In this document: positions 19,425 through 30,913 of the stretch, piece after piece
Layout of the letters: each line of letters starts with the position of its first letter
Numbering within the stretch: the stretch's first letter is position 1
Origin: Skermania sp. ID1734
GTDB taxonomy: Bacteria; Actinomycetota; Actinomycetes; Mycobacteriales; Mycobacteriaceae
Assembly (NCBI RefSeq): GCF_007489285.1
Contig: NZ_VLIY01000013.1
Span: 97,414 to 161,413 of the forward strand
Reading direction: 5' to 3'
DNA length: 64,000 bases
Program-made: the position numbers and the translations under genes
The notes under the pieces: generated by a model
Seen by the model: only the letters and a program-made list of their open reading frames with translations
What the model was told of the DNA's origin: nothing
Database searches by the model: none

Positions 19425-20231
19425 CTACGAGGTGGTTTCGCCTTGACCGGCTTGCGGCCGCGGCGCCGCCGCCGGTGCACTCGACGAACCACCCGTCGGA
19501 AGCGCCTCGCCCTTCATCGACGCGCGAATCTGCTCGAGGCGGCTGTGACCGGCCATCTGGATGCTGGCCTGCTGAACCTCCATCATCCGGCCCTGCACCG
19601 AGTTCTGGGCAAGTTCCGCCGCACCGAGCGCATCGGCGTAGCGGCGCTCGATCTTGTCGCGGATGGCGTCGAGACTCGGCGTGTTGCCGGGCGCGGCCAG
19701 AGTGCCGTCCATCGACCGCAGCGATTCGCTGACGCGCTCCTGCATCTTCGCCTGCTCGAGTTGGCTGAGCAGCTTCGTGCGCTCGGCAACCTTCTGCTGC
19801 AGCGTCATCGCGTTCTGTTCGACGGCCTTCTTGGCTTGCGCGGCCGCCTGAATAGCCTGGTCATGCAGCACCTTCAGGTCCTCGACGGCCTGCTCGGCGG
19901 TGACGAGCTGGGCCGCGAACGCCTCGGCCGCGTTGGTGTACTGCAGCGCCTTGTCCGAGTCCCCGCTGGCGGCGGCCTGATCGGCCAGCGTCACGGCTTG
20001 GCGGGCGTTGGCGTTGAGCTTCTCCACCTCATCGAGCTGGCGATTCAACTTCATCTCCAGCTGGCGCTGATTACCGATGACCGACGCCGCTTGCTGCGAA
20101 AGCAACTGGTGCTGGCGCTGCGCGTCCTCGATGGCCTGCTGAATCTGGACCTTCGGGTCTGCGTGCTCCTCGATCTTCGAGTTGAACAGGGCCATCAAGT
20201 ATTTCCAGGCCTTCACAAACGGATTAGCCAT
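19425..20231 (-). CDS. pspA: PspA/IM30 envelope-stress protein (35-kDa antigen)
   Basis: The 268-residue protein is a PspA/Vipp1 family member corresponding to Rv2744c. It starts [20 protein letters not shown], giving an amphipathic helix that binds the membrane, followed by about 180 residues of coiled coil and a disordered Pro/Gly/Ser-rich tail (about 240-268). It polymerises on stressed membranes to limit proton leakage. It is preceded by GGAAAGG. The clgR gene ends 163 bases upstream on the same strand and pspM follows. Confidence 0.93.
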   Translation of the reverse strand: MANPFVKAWKYLMALFNSKIEEHADPKVQIQQAIEDAQRQHQLLSQQAASVIGNQRQLEMKLNRQLDEVEKLNANARQAVTLADQAAASGDSDKALQYTNAAEAFAAQLVTAEQAVEDLKVLHDQAIQAAAQAKKAVEQNAMTLQQKVAERTKLLSQLEQAKMQERVSESLRSMDGTLAAPGNTPSLDAIRDKIERRYADALGAAELAQNSVQGRMMEVQQASIQMAGHSRLEQIRASMKGEALPTGGSSSAPAAAPRPQAGQGETTS

Positions 20232-20394
20232 CGACCTTTCCTGCCTCCATGTGCTGCGCCGTGCCTGTGCACGACCCGGTACCGCGGCCCTCGCGTACCG
20301 GAATTGGGCTGAGCATTACGACCTTGTCGGTACTTACCAAGAATCTATCGGTTTCTGCGCAGACGCACAGCAACGAGAACCAACCCCGCTTGAC

Positions 20395-20766
20395 TCACGC
20401 CGCGGCGAGAGCGTGGGCGGTGGGGCCTGGAATGACAATCTTCGTGTCCGGCGCGATGGCCGAAGCCGTAGCGCCACCGGACGCTGGCGCCGATTTCGAT
20501 GCCGGCGGACTCGCCTCGTGCGCAGCACCCGACTCGTCGGCCAAGGCAGCACTCACGTCGACGAGGACGTCGGACAACGGCACTTCGAGCGCAGCACAGA
20601 TGGCAGCTAACAACTCGCTCGACGCCTCTTTCCGTCCGCGCTCAACCTCCGACAGGTAACCGAGGCTCACCCGGGCCGAGTCGGAGACCTCCCGCAGCGT
20701 CCGGCTTTGCGACACCCGGGTACGCCGCAGACTGTCGCCGATCGCCTCCCGCAGTAACAGCGCCAT
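20395..20766 (-). CDS. clgR: Transcriptional activator ClgR
   Basis: ClgR is a Cro/C1-type HTH activator of clp protease genes and of the psp operon. The HTH covers about residues 10-65, with the signature [22 protein letters not shown] almost identical to the M. tuberculosis protein. A variable Ala/Ser linker and the short conserved end KIVIPG follow. The ATG at 20766 has AGGAGG at good spacing and gives 123 residues; an upstream extension to 20817 is not conserved. The C-terminal Ala-Ala-Ala end resembles a Clp degradation tag, in keeping with ClgR being a Clp substrate. Confidence 0.92.
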   Translation of the reverse strand: MALLLREAIGDSLRRTRVSQSRTLREVSDSARVSLGYLSEVERGRKEASSELLAAICAALEVPLSDVLVDVSAALADESGAAHEASPPASKSAPASGGATASAIAPDTKIVIPGPTAHALAAA

Positions 20767-20820
20767 TTCGCTCCTCCTGAAGTCCTCGTACCCGCGCTCT
20801 GAAAAGACGTCGCACACCCG

Positions 20821-20848
20821 CCTTAAAGAGTCAACCTTTAAGAGTCAA
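20821..20848 (-). repeat. Tandem 14-bp repeat overlapping the SigE -10
   Basis: On the plus strand CCTTAAAGAGTCAA (20821-20834) is followed directly by CCTTTAAGAGTCAA (20835-20848), differing at one base. The second copy overlaps the -10 and the first lies just past the predicted start of transcription, a position suited to autoregulation. Confidence 0.6.
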
Positions 20849-20874
20849 CGCAGTGCACCGCCGGATTGGTTCCC
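20846..20874 (-). promoter_or_regulatory. SigE-type (ECF) promoter of clgR
   Basis: On the minus strand GGGAACC (20874-20868) and CGTTG (20850-20846) are separated by 17 bases, matching the mycobacterial SigE consensus GGAAC-N16/18-CGTT. It lies about 80 bases upstream of clgR, as expected for the SigE-driven clgR-psp operon. Confidence 0.78.
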
Positions 20875-20880
20875 GCGTCA

Positions 20881-21393
20881 TCACTGTCCCCGCAGTGCGC
20901 GAACGCGCAACAACACCTCGTCCACGGCGGTGCGCACCGCGCTACGCCGCACCTGCCAGCGATCACCAGCCAACGCCAACCGCTGGACCTGCGTGCCGTC
21001 CGGCCCGGCAACCGCCAGAAAAACCGTACCCACCGGCCACCCGTCCTGGCTATCGGGCCCGGCGACACCGGTCAAGCCGACACCCCAGTCCGCCGCACAG
21101 CGTACGGTCGCGCCGACCGCCAACTGTTCTGCGGTGCTCGCGGCGACCGGTCCTTCGGCCTCCAGCACCTGCGCGCTGACCCCCGCCAGCCGGTGCTTCA
21201 GATCGGTGGCATAGACGATCAACCCGCCGCGCAGCACCGAACTCGCGCCCGGGACACCCGCAATCGTTGCGGCGAGCAAACCTGCGGTCAGCGACTCGGC
21301 GGTTGCCACCGTCGCGTGATCGGCAGTCAACTCGGCTACCAACTCGGCCGCGGCAACGCCGGCGACCAGTGGATCGGATTCAGTGGTGGGCAT
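20881..21393 (-). CDS. pncC: CinA C-terminal domain protein (NMN deamidase type)
   Basis: This 170-residue protein is a stand-alone CinA C-terminal domain, the nicotinamide-nucleotide amidase fold that recycles NMN to nicotinate mononucleotide. The family motif TAESLTAGLLAATIAGVPGAS, the GGLIVYATDLKHRLAGV segment and the GLTGVAGPDSQDGWPVGTV segment are all present. Its start overlaps the end of pgsA by 14 bases. It is often found beside pgsA and clgR in actinobacteria. No N-terminal MoCF domain is present. Confidence 0.85.
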   Translation of the reverse strand: MPTTESDPLVAGVAAAELVAELTADHATVATAESLTAGLLAATIAGVPGASSVLRGGLIVYATDLKHRLAGVSAQVLEAEGPVAASTAEQLAVGATVRCAADWGVGLTGVAGPDSQDGWPVGTVFLAVAGPDGTQVQRLALAGDRWQVRRSAVRTAVDEVLLRVRALRGQ

Positions 21394-22039
21394 GGCGATG
21401 GCTGCCCAACCGCAACGCCTGCACCACGTAATCGATCCCCGTCACGATGGTGAGGAACACGGCCACCGCCATGAATCCGGCGCACACCGGCTGTGCGACG
21501 GCGGGTAGGGGAAGGATGTAGAGACCAATCGCCAGCGACTGCACCAAGGTCTTGAGTTTGCCGCCACGGCTGGCCGGGATCACCCGGTGTTGCACCACCA
21601 CGAAGCGCAGGGCCGTAATTGCCAACTCGCGGGCGCCGATGATCGCGGTGACCCACCAGCTGAGGTCGCCGAGAACCGAGAGGCCAACCAGCGCCGCACC
21701 GATCAGGGCTTTGTCGGCAATCGGATCGGCGAGCTTGCCGAAATCCGTCACCAGTCCGTATTTGCGTGCCAGTTGCCCGTCGACCCGATCCGTGATGGCG
21801 GCGACTGCGAAGATGGCGAACGCGGTTATCCGGCCGCTCGTGCTGTGGCCGTCGCCCAGAAACAGCGCCCACACGAAAATCGGGACCAAGCCGATGCGCA
21901 CGACCGTGAGGACGTTGGCGATATTGAGCACCGGCACAGCCGGGCTGGCCGGCGGATGGTCCAGCTCAGTCGCCGGATGCGGGGCCGGGATCGGATCACT
22001 CGGTTCGTTGCTCACCACGTCCTCGCGCTGGGCGCTCAC
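21380..22039 (-). CDS. pgsA: CDP-diacylglycerol-glycerol-3-phosphate phosphatidyltransferase
   Basis: PgsA makes phosphatidylglycerol phosphate, the precursor of phosphatidylglycerol and cardiolipin. The CDP-alcohol phosphotransferase motif D-x2-DG-x2-AR-x8-G-x3-D-x3-D is complete (TDRVDGQLARKYG followed by TDFGKLADPIAD). About five to six helices follow a 40-residue proline-rich cytoplasmic N-terminus. The GTG at 22039 starts the frame; a later start cannot be excluded because the N-terminal 40 residues are unconserved. It is divergent from argA and overlaps pncC. Confidence 0.92.
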   Translation of the reverse strand: MSAQREDVVSNEPSDPIPAPHPATELDHPPASPAVPVLNIANVLTVVRIGLVPIFVWALFLGDGHSTSGRITAFAIFAVAAITDRVDGQLARKYGLVTDFGKLADPIADKALIGAALVGLSVLGDLSWWVTAIIGARELAITALRFVVVQHRVIPASRGGKLKTLVQSLAIGLYILPLPAVAQPVCAGFMAVAVFLTIVTGIDYVVQALRLGSHRHAHH

Positions 22040-22190
22040 CGGCGCTCACCAACCGACCGGAAACAGGCGTCGTCGACGGCAGGGACGACGGTTACGGCGA
22101 GCACCAACCAAGACTATCGGTACGAACGCCGCGCCACGTGCGACCACTGGCACGACCGGCCGGCCGATGACCACCGATTACTCTCCAGGC

Positions 22191-22727
22191 ATGACTGCGC
22201 AACCCGACGGCCCGCCCACCGCCGACGCTCTGGCGGTCACGGTGCGACGCGCGCGGACGTCGGATGTGCCCGAGATCAAACGCCTTGTCGACATCTATGC
22301 CGGCCGTATTCTGCTCGAAAAGAACCTGGTCACCCTCTACGAGGCGGTCCAGGAGTTCTGGGTCGCCGAACGCGCGGGCGGCATCGTCGGCTGTGGGGCG
22401 CTCCACGTGCTGTGGGCAGATCTCGGGGAAATTCGCACGGTGGCCGTCGATCCCAGCGTCAAGGGCCTCGGCGTCGGTCACGTCATCGTGCTGCGGTTGC
22501 TCGAGGTCGCCCGCGAGCTCGACCTGCAGCGGCTGTTTGTCCTGACGTTCGAAGTGAGCTTCTTCGAACGCCACGGCTTCACCGAGATCGAGGGCACCCC
22601 CGTCACCGCGGAGGTCTACGCCGAGATGTGCCGGTCCTACGACACCGGTGTCGCGGAGTTCCTCGACCTCAGCTACGTCAAGCCGAACACGCTCGGCAAC
22701 ACCCGCATGTTGCTCACGCTGTCGTAG
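22191..22727 (+). CDS. argA: Amino-acid N-acetyltransferase (Rv2747/ArgA type)
   Basis: The 178-residue GNAT protein makes N-acetylglutamate, the first step of arginine synthesis, as shown for Rv2747. The GNAT core has VTVRRARTSDVPEIKRLVD, the acetyl-CoA loop VDPSVKGLGVGHVIVLRLL and FEVSFFERHGFTEIE. I chose the ATG at 22191, which begins a short tail ahead of the core; an ATG at 22167 is in frame too and neither has a clear Shine-Dalgarno. It overlaps the convergent terC gene by 14 bases. Confidence 0.88.
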   Translation: MTAQPDGPPTADALAVTVRRARTSDVPEIKRLVDIYAGRILLEKNLVTLYEAVQEFWVAERAGGIVGCGALHVLWADLGEIRTVAVDPSVKGLGVGHVIVLRLLEVARELDLQRLFVLTFEVSFFERHGFTEIEGTPVTAEVYAEMCRSYDTGVAEFLDLSYVKPNTLGNTRMLLTLS

Positions 22728-23700
22728 ACGAGGATGTTCGGGTCCGCCACAGGCTCGCGGCGGCCGTGACGACGAGCACCACGACGATGACGCCCAGCGA
22801 TACCACCGTGGGGATTTCCGGAACCGCGATACCCTCGCCGCCGTTGATGAACGGCAGCGAATTCTCATGCAGCGCATGCAGGATCAGTTTGACGCCGATG
22901 AAGGCCAGGATCAGCGACAGGCCGTAGGACAGGTAGACCAAGCGCTCCAATAGTCCGCCGATGAGAAAGTACAACTGCCGCAGGCCCATCAAGGCAAATG
23001 CATTCGCAGTGAAAACGATGTACGGCTCTTTGGTGAGCCCGTAAATGGCCGGAATGGAATCCAACGCGAATAGCAAATCCGTGAACCCGATCGCTACCAG
23101 TGTCAGCAGTAGCGGCGTGACCACCCGTTTACCGTCGATCTTGGTGACCAGTCTATCGCCGTCGTATTCCTCGGTCGTCGGCAGGAGTCGTTTGACCGCG
23201 CCGATGATTTTGGTTTCGCGTTCGGTTTCTATTTCTTCCTCGTGACCATGTTCTTTCGTCAGTTTCACGGCGGTGTAGATGAGGAAGATGCCGAAGAGGT
23301 AGAACACCCAACTGTAGGCATTGATGGCGGCCGCGCCGACGGCGATGAAAATGCCGCGCATCACCAGCGCCATGACTATGCCGATCAGCAACACCTTCTG
23401 CTGATATATCCGCGGCACGGCGAATGTCGACATGATGATGATGAAGACGAACAAGTTGTCCATCGACAGTGCCAGTTCGGTGATATATCCGGCGAAATAT
23501 TCGCCGCCGTGGTCGGTGCCCCACTGCCACATGACAATAACGCCGAACAGCACTGCCAGGCCCACGAAAATCGCGTACCACATGCCGGATTCGCGAAGTG
23601 TCGGCTCGTGCGGTCGCCGCACGTGCATGTAGAAATCGAAAACGAATAAAGCGAGAATCCCGGCGAGCGTCAATACCCAACCGAGCACACCAACATGCAT
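22714..23700 (-). CDS. terC: TerC-family membrane protein (probable manganese exporter)
   Basis: This 328-residue integral membrane protein has about nine helices and the TerC signature acidic residues in membrane segments (ELALSMDNLFVF and GFTDLLFALDSIPAI). TerC/Alx proteins export manganese or load it onto secreted enzymes. The ATG at 23700 (MHVGVLGWVLTL) has GGAGG upstream; an extension to 23733 would start inside the hairpin that covers this site. The leader carries a manganese-type riboswitch, which supports the Mn role. Confidence 0.9.
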   Translation of the reverse strand: MHVGVLGWVLTLAGILALFVFDFYMHVRRPHEPTLRESGMWYAIFVGLAVLFGVIVMWQWGTDHGGEYFAGYITELALSMDNLFVFIIIMSTFAVPRIYQQKVLLIGIVMALVMRGIFIAVGAAAINAYSWVFYLFGIFLIYTAVKLTKEHGHEEEIETERETKIIGAVKRLLPTTEEYDGDRLVTKIDGKRVVTPLLLTLVAIGFTDLLFALDSIPAIYGLTKEPYIVFTANAFALMGLRQLYFLIGGLLERLVYLSYGLSLILAFIGVKLILHALHENSLPFINGGEGIAVPEIPTVVSLGVIVVVLVVTAAASLWRTRTSSSTTA

Positions 23701-23845
23701 CGAAACGGACCTCCGGTAGACCTGTCTGGACACCGGAGGTCTCTCCCGCTACGTCGATTCACGTCGAGCAGCCAGCGGCCCCGGATCGACGACTGTGTCG
23801 ATCGTGTTGACGAGGCAACCGCGAGTTCGGGGATACTCCCCTCCA
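23701..23845 (-). promoter_or_regulatory. yybP-ykoY-type (Mn2+) riboswitch of terC
   Basis: The 145-base leader begins on the minus strand with GGGGAGTATCCCC (about 23841-23829), followed by the CGTCAACACGAT element (about 23812-23801) and the 3' element GGGAGAGACCTCCGGT (about 23747-23732). This order and these elements match what I recall of the yybP-ykoY class, known upstream of terC/alx and mntP genes. A perfect stem, ACCTCCGGT with ACCGGAGGT, encloses the GGAGG of terC, so the switch would act on translation. Assignment is by eye, not by covariance search. Confidence 0.72.
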
Positions 23846-23884
23846 TTGCTAACTCATTCAACCACACCCAAACCGGGCAAACCG

Positions 23885-26416
23885 CTACTCGTCGGCTTCG
23901 TCACCACCTGGGTCACCGCCACGGATCGACCACAGCAGCCCGTCGAGCTCATCCGGTTTGACCAGCACCTCCCGCGCTTTCGAGCCCTCACTCGGGCCCA
24001 CCACGCCACGGGTTTCCATCAGATCCATCAGGCGCCCGGCCTTGGCAAAACCGACCCGCAACTTGCGCTGCAGCATCGAGGTCGAGCCGAACTGCGAGCT
24101 GACCACCAACTCCACGGCCTGCAGGAAGACATCAAGGTCATCCCCGATATCCGGGTCGACGTCCTTGCGTTCCCCCGCCTTTTGCGTGGTGACGCCTTCG
24201 GTGTATTCCGGCTCCGCCTGGTTCTTGGTGAAGTCGACGACGGCCTGAATTTCCTCGTCGGTGATGTAAGCGCCCTGCATGCGGACCGGCTTGCTCGCAC
24301 CCATGGGCAGGAACAATCCGTCGCCCATACCGATGAGCTTCTCGGCGCCGGGCTGGTCCAGGATGACGCGTGAGTCCGTCAGCGACGAGGTCGCGAACGC
24401 GAGCCGGGACGGCACGTTGGTCTTGATCAGACCGGTGACCACATCGACAGACGGTCGCTGGGTTGCCAGCACCAGGTGGATACCGGCGGCGCGGGCCTTC
24501 TGGGTAATGCGCACGATGGCGTCTTCGACGTCACGCGGCGCCGTCATCATCAGGTCGGCGAGCTCGTCGACGATGGCGAGGATGTACGGGTAAGGCTTGT
24601 AGACCCGCTCGCTACCCAGCGGCGCGGTGATCTTGCCCGAGCGGACCTGCGCGTTGAAGTCGTCGATGTGGCGCACCCGGTTGGCCTGCATGTCCTGGTA
24701 GCGCTGTTCCATCTCCTCCACCAGCCAGGCGAGCGCGGCGGCGGCCTTCTTGGGCTGGGTGATGATCGGCGTGATCAGGTGCGGAATGCCCTCGTACGGC
24801 GTCAGTTCCACCATCTTCGGGTCGATGAGGATCATCCGCACCTCGTCGGGCGTCGCGCGCTGCAACAGCGACACGAGCATCGAGTTGACGAAGCTGGACT
24901 TACCGGAACCGGTCGAACCGGCCACCAGCAGGTGTGGCATCTTCGCCAGGTTTGCGGACACGAAGTCGCCCTCGATGTCCTTACCCAGGCCGATGACCAG
25001 AGGATGGTGATCCTTGCGCGTCGACGGCGCGGACAGCACGTCGGACAGGCGCACCATTTCCCGGTCGGAGTTGGGCACCTCGATACCGACGGCGGACTTG
25101 CCGGGGATCGGGGCGAGCAACCGGACGTTGTCGGTGGCCACCGCATAGGCGATGTTGCGCGCGAGCGCGGTGATCTTTTCGACCTTGACGCCCGGGCCGA
25201 GTTCCACCTCGTAACGGGTGACTGTCGGGCCGCGAGTGAAGCCGGTGACCGCCGCGTCGATCTTGAACTGCTCCAAGACCTCTGTGATCGCCTCGATCAT
25301 GGCGTCGTTGGCGCGGCTGTGCTTCTTTGGCGGGTCGCCCTCGATCAGCAGAGACATGGGCGGCAGCGCGTAATCGCCGTCGGGCACCCGGTCGGTGACG
25401 AATTCGGCGGTTTCCGCCTTCGGTGCGGCTGGCTTCGGTTTGCGCGCGGGACGCTTGCGCTCCGGTTCAGCGGCCGGTGGTGCAGGCGGGGTGGAGATGA
25501 CCTCAGTCACGGCCTCGGGCAGCGCGAACTCGTCGGCCGGGTAGTTCTCTTCCGGCGTGCTGCGGCGGCCGCGTTGCGGTTCAGTCGGCGCCTCGTCGAC
25601 CGGGTAGCCGTCCGCGTCGAAGAAGTCCGCGTCAAGCTCAGCGTCGTAGTCGCCGGTACCGCTGAGAAGATCGAACAATTCCCGCACCCGTTCGGGAATT
25701 TCGCGGATGGTCGTCCCGGTCAGCAGCAGTACACCGAAAACTATTGCCAGCAGCAGCAACGGCACCGACAGCCACGCGGTGAGCCCTTGCGTCAGCGGTC
25801 CGCCCGCGACGTAACCCACAAATCCGGCGGCCCGCGCGCGACCCGCCGCGTCTGCGGGTGCCCCCGCGGCGAGGTGCCACAGACCCAAGACTGGTAGACC
25901 TGCCAGCAAGGATCCCAGGACGAGCCGCGGCCGAACTTCCGGCTTCGGCTCCGTCCGCATCAAGATGATGGCGATCGCGCTGGCGATCACCGGGATCACC
26001 ATCGATGCCGAGCCGACCACAGCACGCACCGCGGTCTCGATCCATCTACCGACCGGACCCGCGGCCGAGAACCACGTGCTCGCGAGGACGATCGCGCTCA
26101 CCGCGATCAGGCCCAGCGCGATGCCATCGCGGCGGTGTCCGTGTTCGATGTCCTTGGCCATGCTCACCGTCCGGGTGGTTGCGCCGAGGCCCTTGGCCAT
26201 CATCGACCAACTTGCGCTGATGCCCCGACCGACCGATGCCAGCGCGCCGCCCGAGCGGCGGTTGGCGGTACGCGGTGCCGGCCGGTTCCGCGGGGTGGAC
26301 ACCGTGCGCGTGCCACGGGTGGACTTCGGCCGCGACTTTGCTGCCGGCGATCGCCCCGACGTGCTCGACTGCGCCCGTGACCGAGACGCCGTGGTACCGC
26401 CCGACTTACCTGCCAT
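23885..26416 (-). CDS. ftsK: DNA translocase FtsK
   Basis: FtsK pumps DNA at the septum and helps resolve chromosome dimers. The 843-residue protein has a basic Ser/Arg-rich N-terminus (about 1-85), four to five transmembrane helices (about 95-240), an acidic/proline linker, and the RecA-like motor with Walker A GSTGSGKSS (about residue 500) and Walker B (YILAIVDELADLM). A gamma winged-helix domain (MLQRKLRVGFAKAGRLMDLME) closes it. The ATG at 26416 (MAGKSGG) is preferred over 26449, which adds an unconserved stretch. Confidence 0.95.
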   Translation of the reverse strand: MAGKSGGTTASRSRAQSSTSGRSPAAKSRPKSTRGTRTVSTPRNRPAPRTANRRSGGALASVGRGISASWSMMAKGLGATTRTVSMAKDIEHGHRRDGIALGLIAVSAIVLASTWFSAAGPVGRWIETAVRAVVGSASMVIPVIASAIAIILMRTEPKPEVRPRLVLGSLLAGLPVLGLWHLAAGAPADAAGRARAAGFVGYVAGGPLTQGLTAWLSVPLLLLAIVFGVLLLTGTTIREIPERVRELFDLLSGTGDYDAELDADFFDADGYPVDEAPTEPQRGRRSTPEENYPADEFALPEAVTEVISTPPAPPAAEPERKRPARKPKPAAPKAETAEFVTDRVPDGDYALPPMSLLIEGDPPKKHSRANDAMIEAITEVLEQFKIDAAVTGFTRGPTVTRYEVELGPGVKVEKITALARNIAYAVATDNVRLLAPIPGKSAVGIEVPNSDREMVRLSDVLSAPSTRKDHHPLVIGLGKDIEGDFVSANLAKMPHLLVAGSTGSGKSSFVNSMLVSLLQRATPDEVRMILIDPKMVELTPYEGIPHLITPIITQPKKAAAALAWLVEEMEQRYQDMQANRVRHIDDFNAQVRSGKITAPLGSERVYKPYPYILAIVDELADLMMTAPRDVEDAIVRITQKARAAGIHLVLATQRPSVDVVTGLIKTNVPSRLAFATSSLTDSRVILDQPGAEKLIGMGDGLFLPMGASKPVRMQGAYITDEEIQAVVDFTKNQAEPEYTEGVTTQKAGERKDVDPDIGDDLDVFLQAVELVVSSQFGSTSMLQRKLRVGFAKAGRLMDLMETRGVVGPSEGSKAREVLVKPDELDGLLWSIRGGDPGGDEADE

Positions 26417-26502
26417 GGCACTCAGATTAGTCGCAAACGCAACAGCCACACCATCCGCAACACCTGTCTCAGTAAGGAAGAGGTTGTGATATCAGTGGCG
26501 CA

Positions 26503-27125
26503 TCAGATGCTGCGGTCCAATCCCAGTACCGCTTGCACGGCGTGGGGCTCGCCAGTCGCCTCGATGCGCACCTCGTCACGACCGAACGCGTGCAACAGCA
26601 ACTCCGACGGTTTGGCGGTGATCGTGACCGTCGAGTCACCGCCCTTGTGCACGACCTCCCGACGCCCGTCCGGTGTCGCGAGAACCACGGTCACCGGAGC
26701 CGAGCGGTAGGCCATTCGGCCCATTCTGCGCACGGCCGACCACAGCGTGGCCTCGTCCCGATCGTCGAGTCGGCGCGGTTCCCAGCCAGGTCTGCCGCGA
26801 CGAACGTCCTCGTGGTGGACGAACATTTCGGTGGTATTCGCGAAAGTGTCCACCGGTCGCAGCGGCGACCACACGGGCGGTCCGCTGCGAATCTGGTCGA
26901 GTAGATGCGCGAACTCTTCCCGCGCGACTTTGCGGCGCACCCGTTCGGTGTAGCCGGCCAGTTGCTTGATCAGGATGCCCGGACCCGTATCTGGACGGCG
27001 TTCGCGAATAACCAGGTGTGCGGCCAGGTCCCGAACTGTCCAATCACCGCAGAGCGTGGGGGCGTCCGGACCGGTCTCAGCCATCGTCGCGGCGAGTGCC
27101 TGCCGTTCCCGTTGCGCGAGAGTCA

Positions 27126-27126
<1 letters not shown>
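26503..27126 (-). CDS. TIGR03085-family DinB-like metal-binding protein
   Basis: This 207-residue protein belongs to the actinobacterial TIGR03085 family of the DinB/maleylpyruvate-isomerase-like superfamily. The typical TLCGDWTVRDLAAHLVIRERR segment and the FVHHEDVRRGR segment supply candidate metal-binding histidines. The substrate is unknown; relatives use mycothiol. The ATG at 27126 shares a base with the rnj stop (TGATG), so it is translationally coupled to rnj. Confidence 0.85.
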
Positions 27127-29866
<2,740 letters not shown>

Positions 29867-29901
29867 CTACTCCGATCGTGTCGCCGATCGGCGTGTCGCC
29901 A

Positions 29902-30548
29902 CTAACGGATCGCGTCGGTGATCAGTTCATCGCCATTGTTGTAGGCGTACTGCCGACCGATTGTCGTGTCGTGGTCCAGCGCGGCGACGATCGTTGCCGC
30001 CACGTCGCCGCGGCTGACGCTTTGCGCGGAACCGCCCACCGAGATCCGTCCGGTCGGCTCGTCGAGGGTGAGGCGGCTGGGTTTGAGGATGGTCCAGTCG
30101 AGGTTGCTGGCCGTCAGGTGAGCGTCGGCCGCAGCCTTGGCTTCGGCGTAGTGGAAGAACGAGTTCGACGGGTCAACGCCGTCGTCAGTGCCGGCACCGA
30201 AGTAGGAGACCATCACGTAGCGAGTGACGCCGGATCGCGCCGCCGAATCCATGCTGCGGATTGCGGCGTCGCGGTCGACGGCGTAGGTTCGCGCGGGATT
30301 TCCGCCACCCGCGCCAGCCGACCACACCACCGCGTCGAATCCGCATAGTAACTCGTCGGTGCCGGCGTCATCGAGGTTCTCCACGTCCGCAACCCGCGGC
30401 GTGGCACCCGTTTGTGCGACGTCGCCCGCGTGGTCTGGGTTGCGGATGATCGACGTCACCCGATAGCCGGCGTCGACAAGCATCGGCGCGGCGAGCAGCG
30501 CCACTTTGCCTGGCCGCCGATGATCGCAACGTTGGGATAAGAAGGCAT
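29902..30548 (-). pseudogene. NAD(P)-binding (SDR-like) protein, frameshifted at N-terminus
   Basis: The ATG at 30548 opens MPSYPNVAIIGGQ, the first strand and glycine loop of an atypical SDR (NAD(P)H-binding, PF13460 type). After about 30509 the frame breaks: one missing G in CAGGCAAAG destroys GGQGKVALLAAP, and that frame stops soon after. The remaining 200 residues stay open in the next frame from a GTG at 30504 and keep the family's later motifs (VVWSAGAGG, YVMVSYFGAG, YAEAKAAAD). A shortened protein would lack the dinucleotide loop. A sequencing error is the alternative. Confidence 0.65.
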
Positions 30549-30550
30549 AT

Positions 30551-30563
30551 CCGTAAACTACGG
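30551..30563. promoter_or_regulatory. Small palindrome between the frameshifted gene and the toxin gene
   Basis: CCGTA-AAC-TACGG lies 4 bases before the toxin start and 2 bases from the start of the divergent gene. It contains TAAACT, a TANNNT -10 placed for a leaderless transcript of the toxin gene. It may be an autoregulatory operator. Confidence 0.4.
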
Positions 30564-30567
30564 CGAT

Positions 30568-30867
30568 ATGAGGCGTGGCGAGGTGTGGTCGTACACATCG
30601 ACCACTCGAACGCCGCGAGTGCTGGTGGTATCGAGCGACATGCTCAACTACGCGCGCCTGCCAATCGTTGTCGACGTCACCGAAATCGAATCCTCCTTCA
30701 CCACGCTCGGCCTGCTAACGGTCAGCCTTGGCGACGGCATCGGTTATGCGCGTTGCATGGGGCTGTTCAGGGCTGAACCGTCCCGCTTTGAGGCGCTTCT
30801 CGCCCAAGTTTCGGACGACGTGATGGAGCAGGTCGATATGGCGTTACGCGTGGCGCTTGACCTGTAA
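30568..30867 (+). CDS. MazF/PemK-like toxin
   Basis: This 99-residue protein resembles MazF/PemK endoribonucleases: MRRGEVWSYT, the RTPRVLVVSSDMLN strand and the LPIVVDVTEI strand follow the family order. The middle region is more divergent than in typical MazF, so activity is not assured. The ATG at 30568 is preceded by a palindrome. The ribbon-helix-helix gene 45 bases downstream is the likely antitoxin, an inverted order compared with most mazEF pairs. Confidence 0.65.
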   Translation: MRRGEVWSYTSTTRTPRVLVVSSDMLNYARLPIVVDVTEIESSFTTLGLLTVSLGDGIGYARCMGLFRAEPSRFEALLAQVSDDVMEQVDMALRVALDL

Positions 30868-30882
30868 TTTTCGGTCATTGAC

Positions 30883-30913
30883 TGGCGTCAGATATGGCGT
30901 CACCATGGCGTCA
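30883..30913 (+). repeat. Three iteron-like TGGCGTCA repeats
   Basis: TGGCGTCA occurs at 30883, 30895 and 30906, spaced 12 and 11 bases, about one helical turn apart. The last copy overlaps the ATG of the ribbon-helix-helix gene. Tandem direct repeats of this spacing are typical binding sites for RHH dimers, so autoregulation is likely. Confidence 0.6.
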
